Source of the DNA: Prevotellaceae bacterium
GTDB taxonomy: Bacteria > Bacteroidota > Bacteroidia > Bacteroidales > UBA932
DNA: 5,862 nucleotides
Direction: 5' to 3'
NCBI GenBank assembly: GCA_031259655.1
Contig: JAIRLF010000178.1
Span: 1-5,862 of the forward strand
Shown: positions 1 to 5,862 of the stretch, in pieces
How positions within the stretch are numbered: position 1 is the first letter of the stretch
How the letters are laid out: every line of letters begins with the position of its first letter
Translations under genes and position numbers: made by a program
The notes under the pieces: model-generated
Database searches by the model: none
What the model saw: only the letters and a program-made list of their open reading frames with translations
What the model was told of the DNA's origin: nothing

Positions 1-1812
1 GCCGATGCGGTACGATATTTTTCCGGCGTCCAAATCAAAGATTACGGAGGCATCGGAGGTCTTAAAACCATCAACATACGCAGTATGGGAAGCCAGCATG
101 TCGGCGTGTTTTACGACGGTATCGAAATGGGAAACGCGCAAAACGGAATAGTAGATTTAGGGCGGTTTTCGTTGGATAATATGGAGGCTATTTCGTTGTA
201 CAACGGTCAGAAAAGCGCGATTTTCCAGCCGGCTAAAGATTTTGGCTCGGCAGGGTCGGTGTATATGCAGACTCGCGTCCCTGTTTTCAGTCGCGAAACG
301 AAAAACAACTTTAAAGCGACCTTCAAAAGCGGTTCTTTCGATTTGTTGAACCCCGCGCTGCTGTGGGAAAACCGTTTGAACGACAATCTGAGCGCGCAAT
401 TTAACGCCGAATATATGCAGACAAGCGGGAAATACAAGTTCAGCTACAAAAAAATCGGCGGTTACGATACTACCGAAGTGCGTAAAAACGGCGACGTCTA
501 CGCATTGCGGTTTGAATCGGGACTGTTTGGGAAAATCGCTGACGGAGAGTGGAAAGCGAAACTGTATTTCTACAACTCCGAACGCGGATATCCGGGAGCG
601 TCGGTACGCGAAAAACCCGGCGCATACACGCATCAGGACAGACAATGGGATTCGAATGTGTTTCTGCAATCGTCGTTCCGGAAGAAACTGACCGAAACAT
701 ACAGTATGTTGTTGAGCGGAAAATATGCGTACGATTATCTGCACTATTTGTCCGACCCGCGCGAGGACGTATCAACAATGTTCATCGAAAACCGTTACCG
801 GCAACAGGAATTATACCTTTCGTCGGCTAACAGGCTCGACATTTTACCTGTACTGAACGCCGATGTGTCTGTCGATTTTCAATGGAACAAGCTAAATGCC
901 GATTTACTCGATTTCGTGTATCCCAATCGTTACACAGCGCTGGCGGCGGCTGCCGCTGCTCTGCATCTTGCGAAATTGAAACTCCAAGCCTCTGTTTTGG
1001 CGACGTTTGTACACGAAACTGTGCGTAGCGGACGTAGCGCCGCCGGAAGTAAAAACGAATATACTCCAACCTTCATCGCATCCTGCCGCCCTTGGGAAAA
1101 AATCGACCTGAATCTGCGAGGATTCTATAAACGAATTTTCCGTATGCCTACACTGAACGATCTATATTACACGTTTATTGGAAACATAAACCTTGCTCCC
1201 GAATACACTAATCAATATGACCTGGGATTTACTTTCAATCATAAATTCAATAAAACCGTATTGAAATACATCGAATTTCAAGCAGATGCATACTTCAATC
1301 AGGTCGAAAACAAGATTGTCGCCGTGCCAACTTCCAATCAGTTCCGATGGACGATGCTCAACCTCGGATATGTGGAAATACGGGGCGTCGACATGGCTTT
1401 GCAGGCAAACGCTCTGGTGAATAAAGATTTCGTGTTCCATGCAAGGCTAAATTATACTTTCCAGAAAGCGCAGGATTTCACCAAAAACAGCGATTACAGC
1501 GGAGGGCAAATCCCATATATCCCATGGCACAGCGGCTCTCTGGTTCTAAATGCAGGGTGCGGAAACTGGAACCTGAACTACAGTTTTATCTACACCGGCG
1601 AACGTTATCACCGAGTGGCAAATATCCCCGAAAATTATATCAAAGCCTGGTATACAAACGACTTGGCGCTGTCGAAAGAATTTGTCCTGAAAAAAAACAA
1701 AATACGCCTTACCGCTGAAGTAAACAATATTTTTAACCAACAATACGAGGTCGTACTGCGATACCCTATGCCCGGCACAAATTTCAGATTCTCTGTTAGA
1801 ATCGAAAATTGA
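1..1812 (+). CDS. TonB-dependent outer-membrane receptor (BtuB/FepA-like size class), 5' end missing
   Basis: The reading frame is open from base 1 to a TGA at 1810-1812 (603 residues in the window). The ATG at 85 lies inside the conserved plug domain, so it is not the true start; coding continues upstream of the window. Residues 1 to about 95 are the C-terminal part of a TonB plug, with the typical pattern RYFSGVQIKDYGG, LKTINIRSMGSQH, VFYDGIEMGNAQNG and VDLGRFSLDNMEAISLYNGQ. The rest is an outer-membrane beta-barrel rich in alternating aromatic strands. It has the conserved FRMPTLNDLYYTFIGN and NLAPEYTNQYDLGF segment near residues 380-410 and a C-terminal FNQQYEVVLRYPMPG motif leading into the last strand, FRFSVRIEN. 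Such receptors import iron chelates, cobalamin or similar ligands using TonB-ExbBD energy. The size fits the BtuB/FepA-type class rather than the roughly 1000-residue SusC glycan importers. The substrate cannot be assigned. No partner gene is visible downstream; the next gene converges on it. Confidence 0.93.
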   Translation, partial: ADAVRYFSGVQIKDYGGIGGLKTINIRSMGSQHVGVFYDGIEMGNAQNGIVDLGRFSLDNMEAISLYNGQKSAIFQPAKDFGSAGSVYMQTRVPVFSRETKNNFKATFKSGSFDLLNPALLWENRLNDNLSAQFNAEYMQTSGKYKFSYKKIGGYDTTEVRKNGDVYALRFESGLFGKIADGEWKAKLYFYNSERGYPGASVREKPGAYTHQDRQWDSNVFLQSSFRKKLTETYSMLLSGKYAYDYLHYLSDPREDVSTMFIENRYRQQELYLSSANRLDILPVLNADVSVDFQWNKLNADLLDFVYPNRYTALAAAAAALHLAKLKLQASVLATFVHETVRSGRSAAGSKNEYTPTFIASCRPWEKIDLNLRGFYKRIFRMPTLNDLYYTFIGNINLAPEYTNQYDLGFTFNHKFNKTVLKYIEFQADAYFNQVENKIVAVPTSNQFRWTMLNLGYVEIRGVDMALQANALVNKDFVFHARLNYTFQKAQDFTKNSDYSGGQIPYIPWHSGSLVLNAGCGNWNLNYSFIYTGERYHRVANIPENYIKAWYTNDLALSKEFVLKKNKIRLTAEVNNIFNQQYEVVLRYPMPGTNFRFSVRIEN

Positions 1813-1877
1813 AAATGAGAGGATGTTTTTATGCTATCTGCGCAGTATTTGTCCGAAAACTCACAATATTCAAATCT

Positions 1878-1946
1878 ATAGCAATATCACTCCTATTTCC
1901 TTGAGGTCAGGAAATCTGATATTGTTATCCGTATGTCATTTTTTTT
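1878..1946 (+). terminator. Long imperfect hairpin followed by a T8 run; possible terminator of the receptor gene
   Basis: Bases 1878-1889 (ATAGCAATATCA) pair with 1917-1928 (TGATATTGTTAT) over 12 positions with one G-U wobble. After an asymmetric internal loop (5 nt against 1 nt), 1895-1900 (ATTTCC) pairs with 1910-1915 (GGAAAT), with two further pairs (TG/CA) beyond a one-base bulge. A run of eight T follows at 1939-1946, 10 nt past the stem. An alternative small stem, 1917-1922 with 1933-1938, directly abuts the T run. This could end the receptor transcript. The stem is AT-rich and the T run is not adjacent to the larger hairpin, so it is not a textbook intrinsic terminator. On the opposite strand no T run follows the hairpin, so it is less likely to serve alaS. 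Confidence 0.4.
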
Positions 1947-1959
1947 AATGATTTCAAAA

Positions 1960-1996
1960 ATCTGTGAAAATCCGTCAAATCTGTGTCATCTGCGTG
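1960..1996. repeat. Four tandem degenerate ATCYGYG units of 9-10 bp
   Basis: The units read ATCTGTGAAA (1960-1969), ATCCGTCAA (1970-1978), ATCTGTGTC (1979-1987) and ATCTGCGTG (1988-1996), directly adjoining one another and ending 14 nt from the alaS stop codon. From memory, similar runs of ATCTGTG/ATCCGTG units occur dispersed between genes in Bacteroidota and some other phyla. They give rise to spurious predicted peptides of the type seen here on the - strand (HADDTDLTDFHRFLK). The function is unknown, and a direct role in terminating alaS is not evident. Confidence 0.6.
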
Positions 1997-2010
1997 CTTA
2001 AAAACTGCGA

Positions 2011-4638
2011 TTATTTCGTCACTGCGTTCAGAATTTCGTCTATGGCAGCGCTTAATCCGTCGACATTTTTTCCGCCGGCGGTAGCGAGATGAGCTTGTCC
2101 ACCGCCACCACCCTGTATATGTTTGGCAGCCGAGCGAATCAGTTTCGACGCATCGAAACCGTTTTTGACAAGGTCGTCGCTGAGCATAAGCGTGAGCGAG
2201 GGGCGGTTGTCTGCATCGGAGCCGCCTATGAACAGGAACTTGTCCGTAAATTCGCCTCTCAGTTGGAGCGCTATCTCCTTGACAACGTCGGGAGTGTAAC
2301 ATCCTCTGATGATTAAAGTATTGACGCCGTTGATATCCTTCACCTGCTTTGCCAATTCCTTTTTCACGAGAGCAAGATTTTCTTTCTTAAATTCCTCGAC
2401 CGTTTTCCTCAGCTCCTGATTTTCGGCGAAGAATTTTTGGAGCGCCTGTTTCAGGTTAGGGGCGTTGTTGAACATTTCGCGAATACTGTATAGTAAATCC
2501 TGCTGCATGTAAAGAAAATTCTCGCATTGTTCGGCTGTAACGGCTTCAATACGACGTATTCCGGCAGCGATAGAACCTTCGCTGACAATTCGGAAAGCGC
2601 CGATATTTCCGGTTTGTCGGATATGAGTGCCTCCGCAAAGTTCGACCGAGTCGCCGAATTGAATTACCCGTACTCTGTCGCCGTATTTCTCTCCGAACAA
2701 AGCCATTGCGCCCATAGACCTTGCCTCGTCGATAGAGATATTCCGGTATTCATCCAGCGGAATATTGTCGCGTATCGCTTTTGTTACTAATTTTTCGACT
2801 TCGCGTATTTCATCGTAATTGACTTTTTGAAAATGCGAAAAATCGAACCTCAAAACTTCCGACGACACAAAGGAGCCTTTCTGCTCTACATGCGTTCCCA
2901 AAACTTTTCGTAATGCGTAATGAAGTAAGTGAGTAGCAGAGTGATTGCATTCCGCAGCCGTTCGTTTGTCGATATTTATGCTTGCGACAAATGTTCCGGA
3001 GAGATTGAGAGGCAATCGTTGTGCAAGATGTACCGAAAGATTATTTTCTTTCTTAGTATCAAATATTTCTATCGATTCCGGTTCCGAATCCGAGTCTGAT
3101 TCCAGCAAACCGCTATCGCCGACCTGACCGCCCATTTCGGCATAGAAAGGCGTAGCGCTGAGAACAATCTGATAAAAATCCTTATCTTTCTGCTTCACTT
3201 TGCGATAGCGCAGTATCTCGGTTTCGACCGAAGTATGGTCGTACCCAACAAATTCCGACTCTCCTTCTTTAATCACCACCCAATCATCTACTTCTATTGC
3301 AGCAGCATTGCGGGCGCGGTTTTTCTGCTTTTGCATCTCCAAATCGAATCCTTCTTTGTCGGCTTGCAGCCCATGTTCTTTGAGAATCAACTCCGTGAGG
3401 TCGAGCGGGAATCCGTAAGTATCGTATAACGTGAATATATCCGTGCCGTTTATTTGCTTCTTGTTCTGCTTTTTACTTTCGCGAACCAATTTGTCGAGCA
3501 TGTTGATTCCTATCTCGAGCGTACGCAAAAACGACAATTCTTCTTCGTGGATAACTTTCTCAATCAGTTGCTGTTGTTTGACTAATTCGGGAAATGTTCC
3601 GCCCATTTCGTTGACCAAAGTCCCGACTAATTCGCAGATAAACGGTTTGTCGAATCCGAGGAAGGTATATCCGTAACGCACAGCTCTTCGCAATATTCGA
3701 CGGATGACGTATCCTGCTTTCACATTGGATGGCAGCTGACCGTCGGCAATCGAAAAACTTATGGCTCTCAGATGGTCGGCGACTACGCGCATTGCAATAT
3801 CCGAATCTTTGTCGTCGCCGTATTTCTTGCCCGACAATTCGGCGATTTTTCCGATAAGCGGCTGAAAAATGTCGGTATCGTAGTTGCTTGTCACGCCTTG
3901 CAGCGCCATGCACAAGCGTTCGAACCCCATCCCCGTATCAACGTGTTTTGCGGGAAGCGATTCCAGACTGCCGTCGGCTTTGCGGTTGAACTGCATGAAC
4001 ACCAAATTCCAAACCTCGATAACCAAGGGATTGTCCTTGTTTACCAACGATTCGCCGGGAGTTGCGGCGCGTTCGGCATCGGGGCGCAAGTCGATATGAA
4101 TTTCGCTGCACGGTCCGCAAGGTCCGGTATCGCCCATTTCCCAGAAATTGTCTTTCTTATTTCCCAACAGGATTCTATTTTCGGGAAGATACTGTTTCCA
4201 CAAGTCGAAAGCTTCGGTATCTTTTTCGGAACCTTCTTTTTCGGAGCCTTCGAAAACTGTGGCGTACAACCTGTCCGCCGGAATACCATACACTTTGTGA
4301 AGCAATTCCCATGCCCAGTCTATTGCTTCTTTCTTGAAATAATCGCCAAACGACCAGTTTCCAAGCATCTCGAACATAGTATGATGATATGTATCGTGAC
4401 CAACTTCTTCGAGGTCGTTATGCTTACCCGAAACTCTGAGACATTTTTGCGTATCAACAATCCGGTTTGCTTTCCCGGTTTCGTTGCCCAGAAAAATATC
4501 TTTAAACTGATTCATTCCGGCATTGGTAAACATCAGTGTAGGGTCGTTTTTCACGACCATCGGCGCAGAAGGAACTATCTCGTGCCCTTTGTTTTTAAAA
4601 AAATTCAAAAAAGTTGTCCTTATTTCTTTTGACGTCAT
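2011..4638 (-). CDS. alaS: Alanine--tRNA ligase (AlaRS), complete
   Basis: This 875-residue protein, of normal length for bacterial AlaRS, charges tRNA-Ala with alanine in the cytoplasm and hydrolyses mischarged Ser/Gly-tRNA-Ala. The class II catalytic core covers about residues 1-245: motif 1 region [19 protein letters not shown] (19-37), motif 2 with [15 protein letters not shown] (66-80; R68 corresponds to the ATP-contacting Arg) and [17 protein letters not shown] (85-101), and motif 3 DTGMGFERL (234-242). The tRNA-recognition helical domain follows, to about 460. The editing domain carries the metal-binding HSATH (H566, H570) and CGGTH (C668, H672); C668 matches the editing Cys666 of E. 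coli. A long helical linker (about 731-766) leads to the C-Ala domain with its glycine run at 843-847. The ATG at 4636-4638 is preceded by AGGA (bases 4644-4647, - strand) at 5 nt spacing and by a -7 box. It is divergent from cysS and convergent with the receptor gene. Two short local repeats (residues 131-140 and 513-522) are the only oddities; all key residues are present. Confidence 0.99.
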   Translation of the reverse strand: MTSKEIRTTFLNFFKNKGHEIVPSAPMVVKNDPTLMFTNAGMNQFKDIFLGNETGKANRIVDTQKCLRVSGKHNDLEEVGHDTYHHTMFEMLGNWSFGDYFKKEAIDWAWELLHKVYGIPADRLYATVFEGSEKEGSEKDTEAFDLWKQYLPENRILLGNKKDNFWEMGDTGPCGPCSEIHIDLRPDAERAATPGESLVNKDNPLVIEVWNLVFMQFNRKADGSLESLPAKHVDTGMGFERLCMALQGVTSNYDTDIFQPLIGKIAELSGKKYGDDKDSDIAMRVVADHLRAISFSIADGQLPSNVKAGYVIRRILRRAVRYGYTFLGFDKPFICELVGTLVNEMGGTFPELVKQQQLIEKVIHEEELSFLRTLEIGINMLDKLVRESKKQNKKQINGTDIFTLYDTYGFPLDLTELILKEHGLQADKEGFDLEMQKQKNRARNAAAIEVDDWVVIKEGESEFVGYDHTSVETEILRYRKVKQKDKDFYQIVLSATPFYAEMGGQVGDSGLLESDSDSEPESIEIFDTKKENNLSVHLAQRLPLNLSGTFVASINIDKRTAAECNHSATHLLHYALRKVLGTHVEQKGSFVSSEVLRFDFSHFQKVNYDEIREVEKLVTKAIRDNIPLDEYRNISIDEARSMGAMALFGEKYGDRVRVIQFGDSVELCGGTHIRQTGNIGAFRIVSEGSIAAGIRRIEAVTAEQCENFLYMQQDLLYSIREMFNNAPNLKQALQKFFAENQELRKTVEEFKKENLALVKKELAKQVKDINGVNTLIIRGCYTPDVVKEIALQLRGEFTDKFLFIGGSDADNRPSLTLMLSDDLVKNGFDASKLIRSAAKHIQGGGGGQAHLATAGGKNVDGLSAAIDEILNAVTK

Positions 4639-4653
4639 AATTTTCCTATAAAA

Positions 4654-4663
4654 TAATTCGCAA
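4654..4663 (+). repeat. 10-bp direct repeat TAATTCGCAA, copy 1
   Basis: This is identical to 4693-4702, in the same orientation, 39 bp apart start to start. This copy overlaps the downstream edge of the alaS -7 box and the predicted alaS transcription start, a placement suited to an operator. That role is inferred from position only. Confidence 0.6.
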
Positions 4664-4689
4664 AAGTACTGCTTTTATTTGAATTGAAC
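4661..4689 (-). promoter_or_regulatory. alaS promoter (Bacteroidota type)
   Basis: Read on the - strand, 4668-4661 is TACTTTTG, a perfect match to the Bacteroidota -7 consensus TAnnTTTG, placed 22 nt before the alaS ATG. The -33 position falls at about 4689-4686 (GTTC on the - strand), a weak match to TTTG with a spacer of about 17 nt. Transcription would begin near 4654, giving a leader of about 16 nt. The -7 box overlaps one copy of the 10-bp repeat described separately. Confidence 0.6.
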
Positions 4690-4718
4690 GTGTAATTCGC
4701 AATTTATACCTATCTTTG
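4684..4718 (+). promoter_or_regulatory. cysS promoter (Bacteroidota type)
   Basis: TATCTTTG at 4711-4718 is a perfect Bacteroidota -7 element (TAnnTTTG), 23 nt before the cysS ATG. A partial -33 element, TTGA, sits at 4684-4687 with a spacer of 23 nt, slightly long; a full TTTG lies at 4678-4681 but is too distant. The expected transcription start is near 4725, giving an AT-rich leader of under 20 nt with no Shine-Dalgarno sequence, as is common in this phylum. Confidence 0.65.
4693..4702 (+). repeat. 10-bp direct repeat TAATTCGCAA, copy 2
   Basis: This is the exact second copy of 4654-4663. It lies in the cysS promoter, in the spacer between the -33 region and the -7 box, 8 nt upstream of the -7 box. 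Confidence 0.6.
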
Positions 4719-4741
4719 CCCGATTTTTTTAATTGATTACA

Positions 4742-5862
4742 ATGGGAGAGCTATATTTATATAACAGTCTTTCAAGGCGAAAGGAAAAGTTTACGCCTCT
4801 ACATGCGCCGAATGTGGGTTTATATGTTTGTGGTCCGACAGTTTACGGCGACCCGCATTTGGGACATGCCCGTTCGGCGATTACTTTCGATTTATTGTTC
4901 CGACAACTTAAATTTTCGGGATATAAAGTCCGGTATGTCCGGAATATCACAGATGTGGGACATCTCGAAAACGATTCCGACGACGGCGATGATAAGTTGC
5001 TGAAAAAAGCCCGTTTGGAACAACTCGAACCAATGGAGGTCGCCAAATATTATACCGACCGTTATCATGACATGATGGATTTGTTGAACGTCAGCCGTCC
5101 AAGTATCGAACCGAACGCTTCGGGGCATATCATTGAGCAAATCGAAATGGTGCAGCAGATTCTCGACGCCGGATTTGCATACACGGTCAACGGCTCGGTG
5201 TATTTCGACGTGGTAAAGTACAATAAACAATATCATTACGGGCAACTTTCGGGACGGGTAATCGAAGACCTTCTGTCAACCACGCGGGATAATCTCGAAG
5301 GACAGGAAGAAAAACGTAACAGCGTCGATTTTGCTTTGTGGAAAAAGGCGCAACCCGAACATATTATGCGCTGGAAATCGCCGTGGAGCGAAGGTTTTCC
5401 GGGTTGGCATCTCGAATGTTCGGCAATGGGACGAAAATATCTCGGCGAAAAATTCGATATTCACGGCGGAGGAATGGATTTGCTGTTCCCTCATCACGAG
5501 TCGGAAATCGCTCAATCGCAAATCGCTAACGGCGCGCCGCCTTGCCGCTATTGGATGCACAACAATATGATTACCGTAAATGGACAGAAAATGGGAAAGT
5601 CGCTGGGAAATTCCATCATGCTCGAAGAGTTCTTCAAAGGCGCTCATCCATTGCTGGAACAGGCGTATACTCCAATGTCAATACGTTTCTTTATCCTTCA
5701 AGCTCATTACAGAAGTACTCTCGATTTCTCGAACGCAGCCCTGCAAGCCGCCGAAAAGGGGCTGAACCGGCTGTTGAAAGCCTTCGACACTCTAAATTCG
5801 CTGAAACCGGCGGAGACGTCGAGCGTCGACGTCAGCGTGTTGGAAAAAGACTGTTTTGCCGC
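4742..5862 (+). CDS. cysS: Cysteine--tRNA ligase (CysRS), 3' end missing
   Basis: The frame is open from ATG 4742 to the window edge (373 full codons). The family is usually 460-500 residues, so roughly the last fifth to quarter is missing. CysRS is a class I synthetase that charges tRNA-Cys in the cytoplasm and uses a zinc ion to select cysteine. Visible motifs are [17 protein letters not shown], with zinc ligand C30 and the HIGH-type signature HLGH at 39-42; RNITDVGH (67-74); [12 protein letters not shown], with zinc ligand C226; [22 protein letters not shown] (238-259), with zinc ligands H251 and E255; and the KMSKS-type loop KMGKS at 283-287 followed by LGNS. The segment from about 330 on ([16 protein letters not shown]) starts the helical, DALR-type tRNA-binding region. 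The start is supported by an in-frame TAA at 4730-4732 and by the -7 box 23 nt upstream. It is transcribed divergently from alaS across 103 nt. The catalytic residues are intact, so the gene looks functional as far as it is seen. Confidence 0.98.
   Translation, partial: MGELYLYNSLSRRKEKFTPLHAPNVGLYVCGPTVYGDPHLGHARSAITFDLLFRQLKFSGYKVRYVRNITDVGHLENDSDDGDDKLLKKARLEQLEPMEVAKYYTDRYHDMMDLLNVSRPSIEPNASGHIIEQIEMVQQILDAGFAYTVNGSVYFDVVKYNKQYHYGQLSGRVIEDLLSTTRDNLEGQEEKRNSVDFALWKKAQPEHIMRWKSPWSEGFPGWHLECSAMGRKYLGEKFDIHGGGMDLLFPHHESEIAQSQIANGAPPCRYWMHNNMITVNGQKMGKSLGNSIMLEEFFKGAHPLLEQAYTPMSIRFFILQAHYRSTLDFSNAALQAAEKGLNRLLKAFDTLNSLKPAETSSVDVSVLEKDCFA

Larger units (their letters stand above)
1813..2010. 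other. Intergenic gap between convergent receptor gene and alaS
   Basis: These 198 nt contain the hairpin/T-run and the ATCYGYG repeats listed separately. Two tiny + strand frames occur (1815-1904, 29 codons; 1823-1948, 41 codons). Neither has a convincing ribosome binding site or a recognisable product, and they overlap each other and the palindrome. No RNA gene was recognised. Confidence 0.7.

Noticed and set aside
85..87. ATG at 85 as the receptor start
   Set aside because: Conserved plug sequence (RYFSGVQIKDYGG) is encoded in frame before it, so the gene begins outside the window.
157..744. 195-codon open frame on the - strand opposite the receptor gene
   Set aside because: It is antisense to conserved plug and barrel sequence, has no recognisable domain, and carries no promoter or start signal.
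931..966. Alanine-rich stretch (TALAAAAAALH) in the receptor barrel
   Set aside because: It is unusual-looking for a barrel strand, but mixed GCG/GCT/GCC codons argue against slippage and the frame is intact on both sides; no further structure was seen.
1925..2302. 125-codon - strand frame overlapping the alaS 3' end
   Set aside because: It is a frame-shifted reading of alaS whose tail runs through the ATCYGYG repeats. The peptide HADDTDLTDFHRFLK is a repeat artefact.
3772..4632. 286-codon open frame on the + strand antisense to alaS
   Set aside because: It lies entirely opposite the catalytic part of alaS, whose protein is unmistakable. The antisense translation has no recognisable domain and is explained by codon bias of the real gene.
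4639..4741. T-box or other tRNA-sensing leader upstream of alaS or cysS
   Set aside because: The predicted leaders are under 20 nt on both sides, far too short for a T-box, and no T-box motif was seen.
1..5862. CRISPR array, tRNA/rRNA genes, insertion sequence or phage genes
   Set aside because: Both strands were read; no regularly spaced repeats, cloverleaf sequences, transposase motifs or terminal inverted repeats around a coding region were found.

Overview
The window looks like ordinary core-genome sequence from a member of the Bacteroidota, probably Bacteroidales-like. Three things suggest this. The protein sequences have that flavour: the TonB receptor plug, and the HLGH and KMGKS motifs of CysRS in their local context. 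Both tRNA synthetase genes have a perfect Bacteroidota -7 promoter element (TAnnTTTG) just upstream. Neither start codon has a strong Shine-Dalgarno sequence; alaS has only a short AGGA. No species call is possible from the sequence alone.

Layout: (1) Positions 1-1812, + strand, hold the 3' part of a TonB-dependent outer-membrane receptor gene. The signal peptide, any N-terminal domain, the TonB box and the start of the plug lie to the left of the window. (2) Positions 1813-2010 are a 198-nt gap between convergent genes. It holds no convincing gene. It does hold a long imperfect palindrome (1878-1928), a T8 run (1939-1946) and four tandem ATCYGYG-type units (1960-1996) next to the alaS stop. 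(3) Positions 2011-4638, - strand, hold a complete alaS, 875 codons, with intact aminoacylation, editing and C-Ala motifs. (4) Positions 4639-4741 are a 103-nt divergent promoter region with one perfect -7 box per direction and a perfect 10-bp direct repeat. (5) From 4742 to the right edge, + strand, lies cysS, open and without a stop through 373 codons, cut by the window end in the anticodon-binding half.

The genes do not form a pathway beyond the fact that alaS and cysS both charge tRNAs and are transcribed back to back from one short region, where they could be co-regulated. The receptor gene converges on alaS and has no evident functional link to it.

I found no new multi-gene system. The most interesting signals are non-coding: the repeated 10-mer and overlapping promoter layout between alaS and cysS, and the palindrome and short tandem repeats between the receptor gene and alaS.
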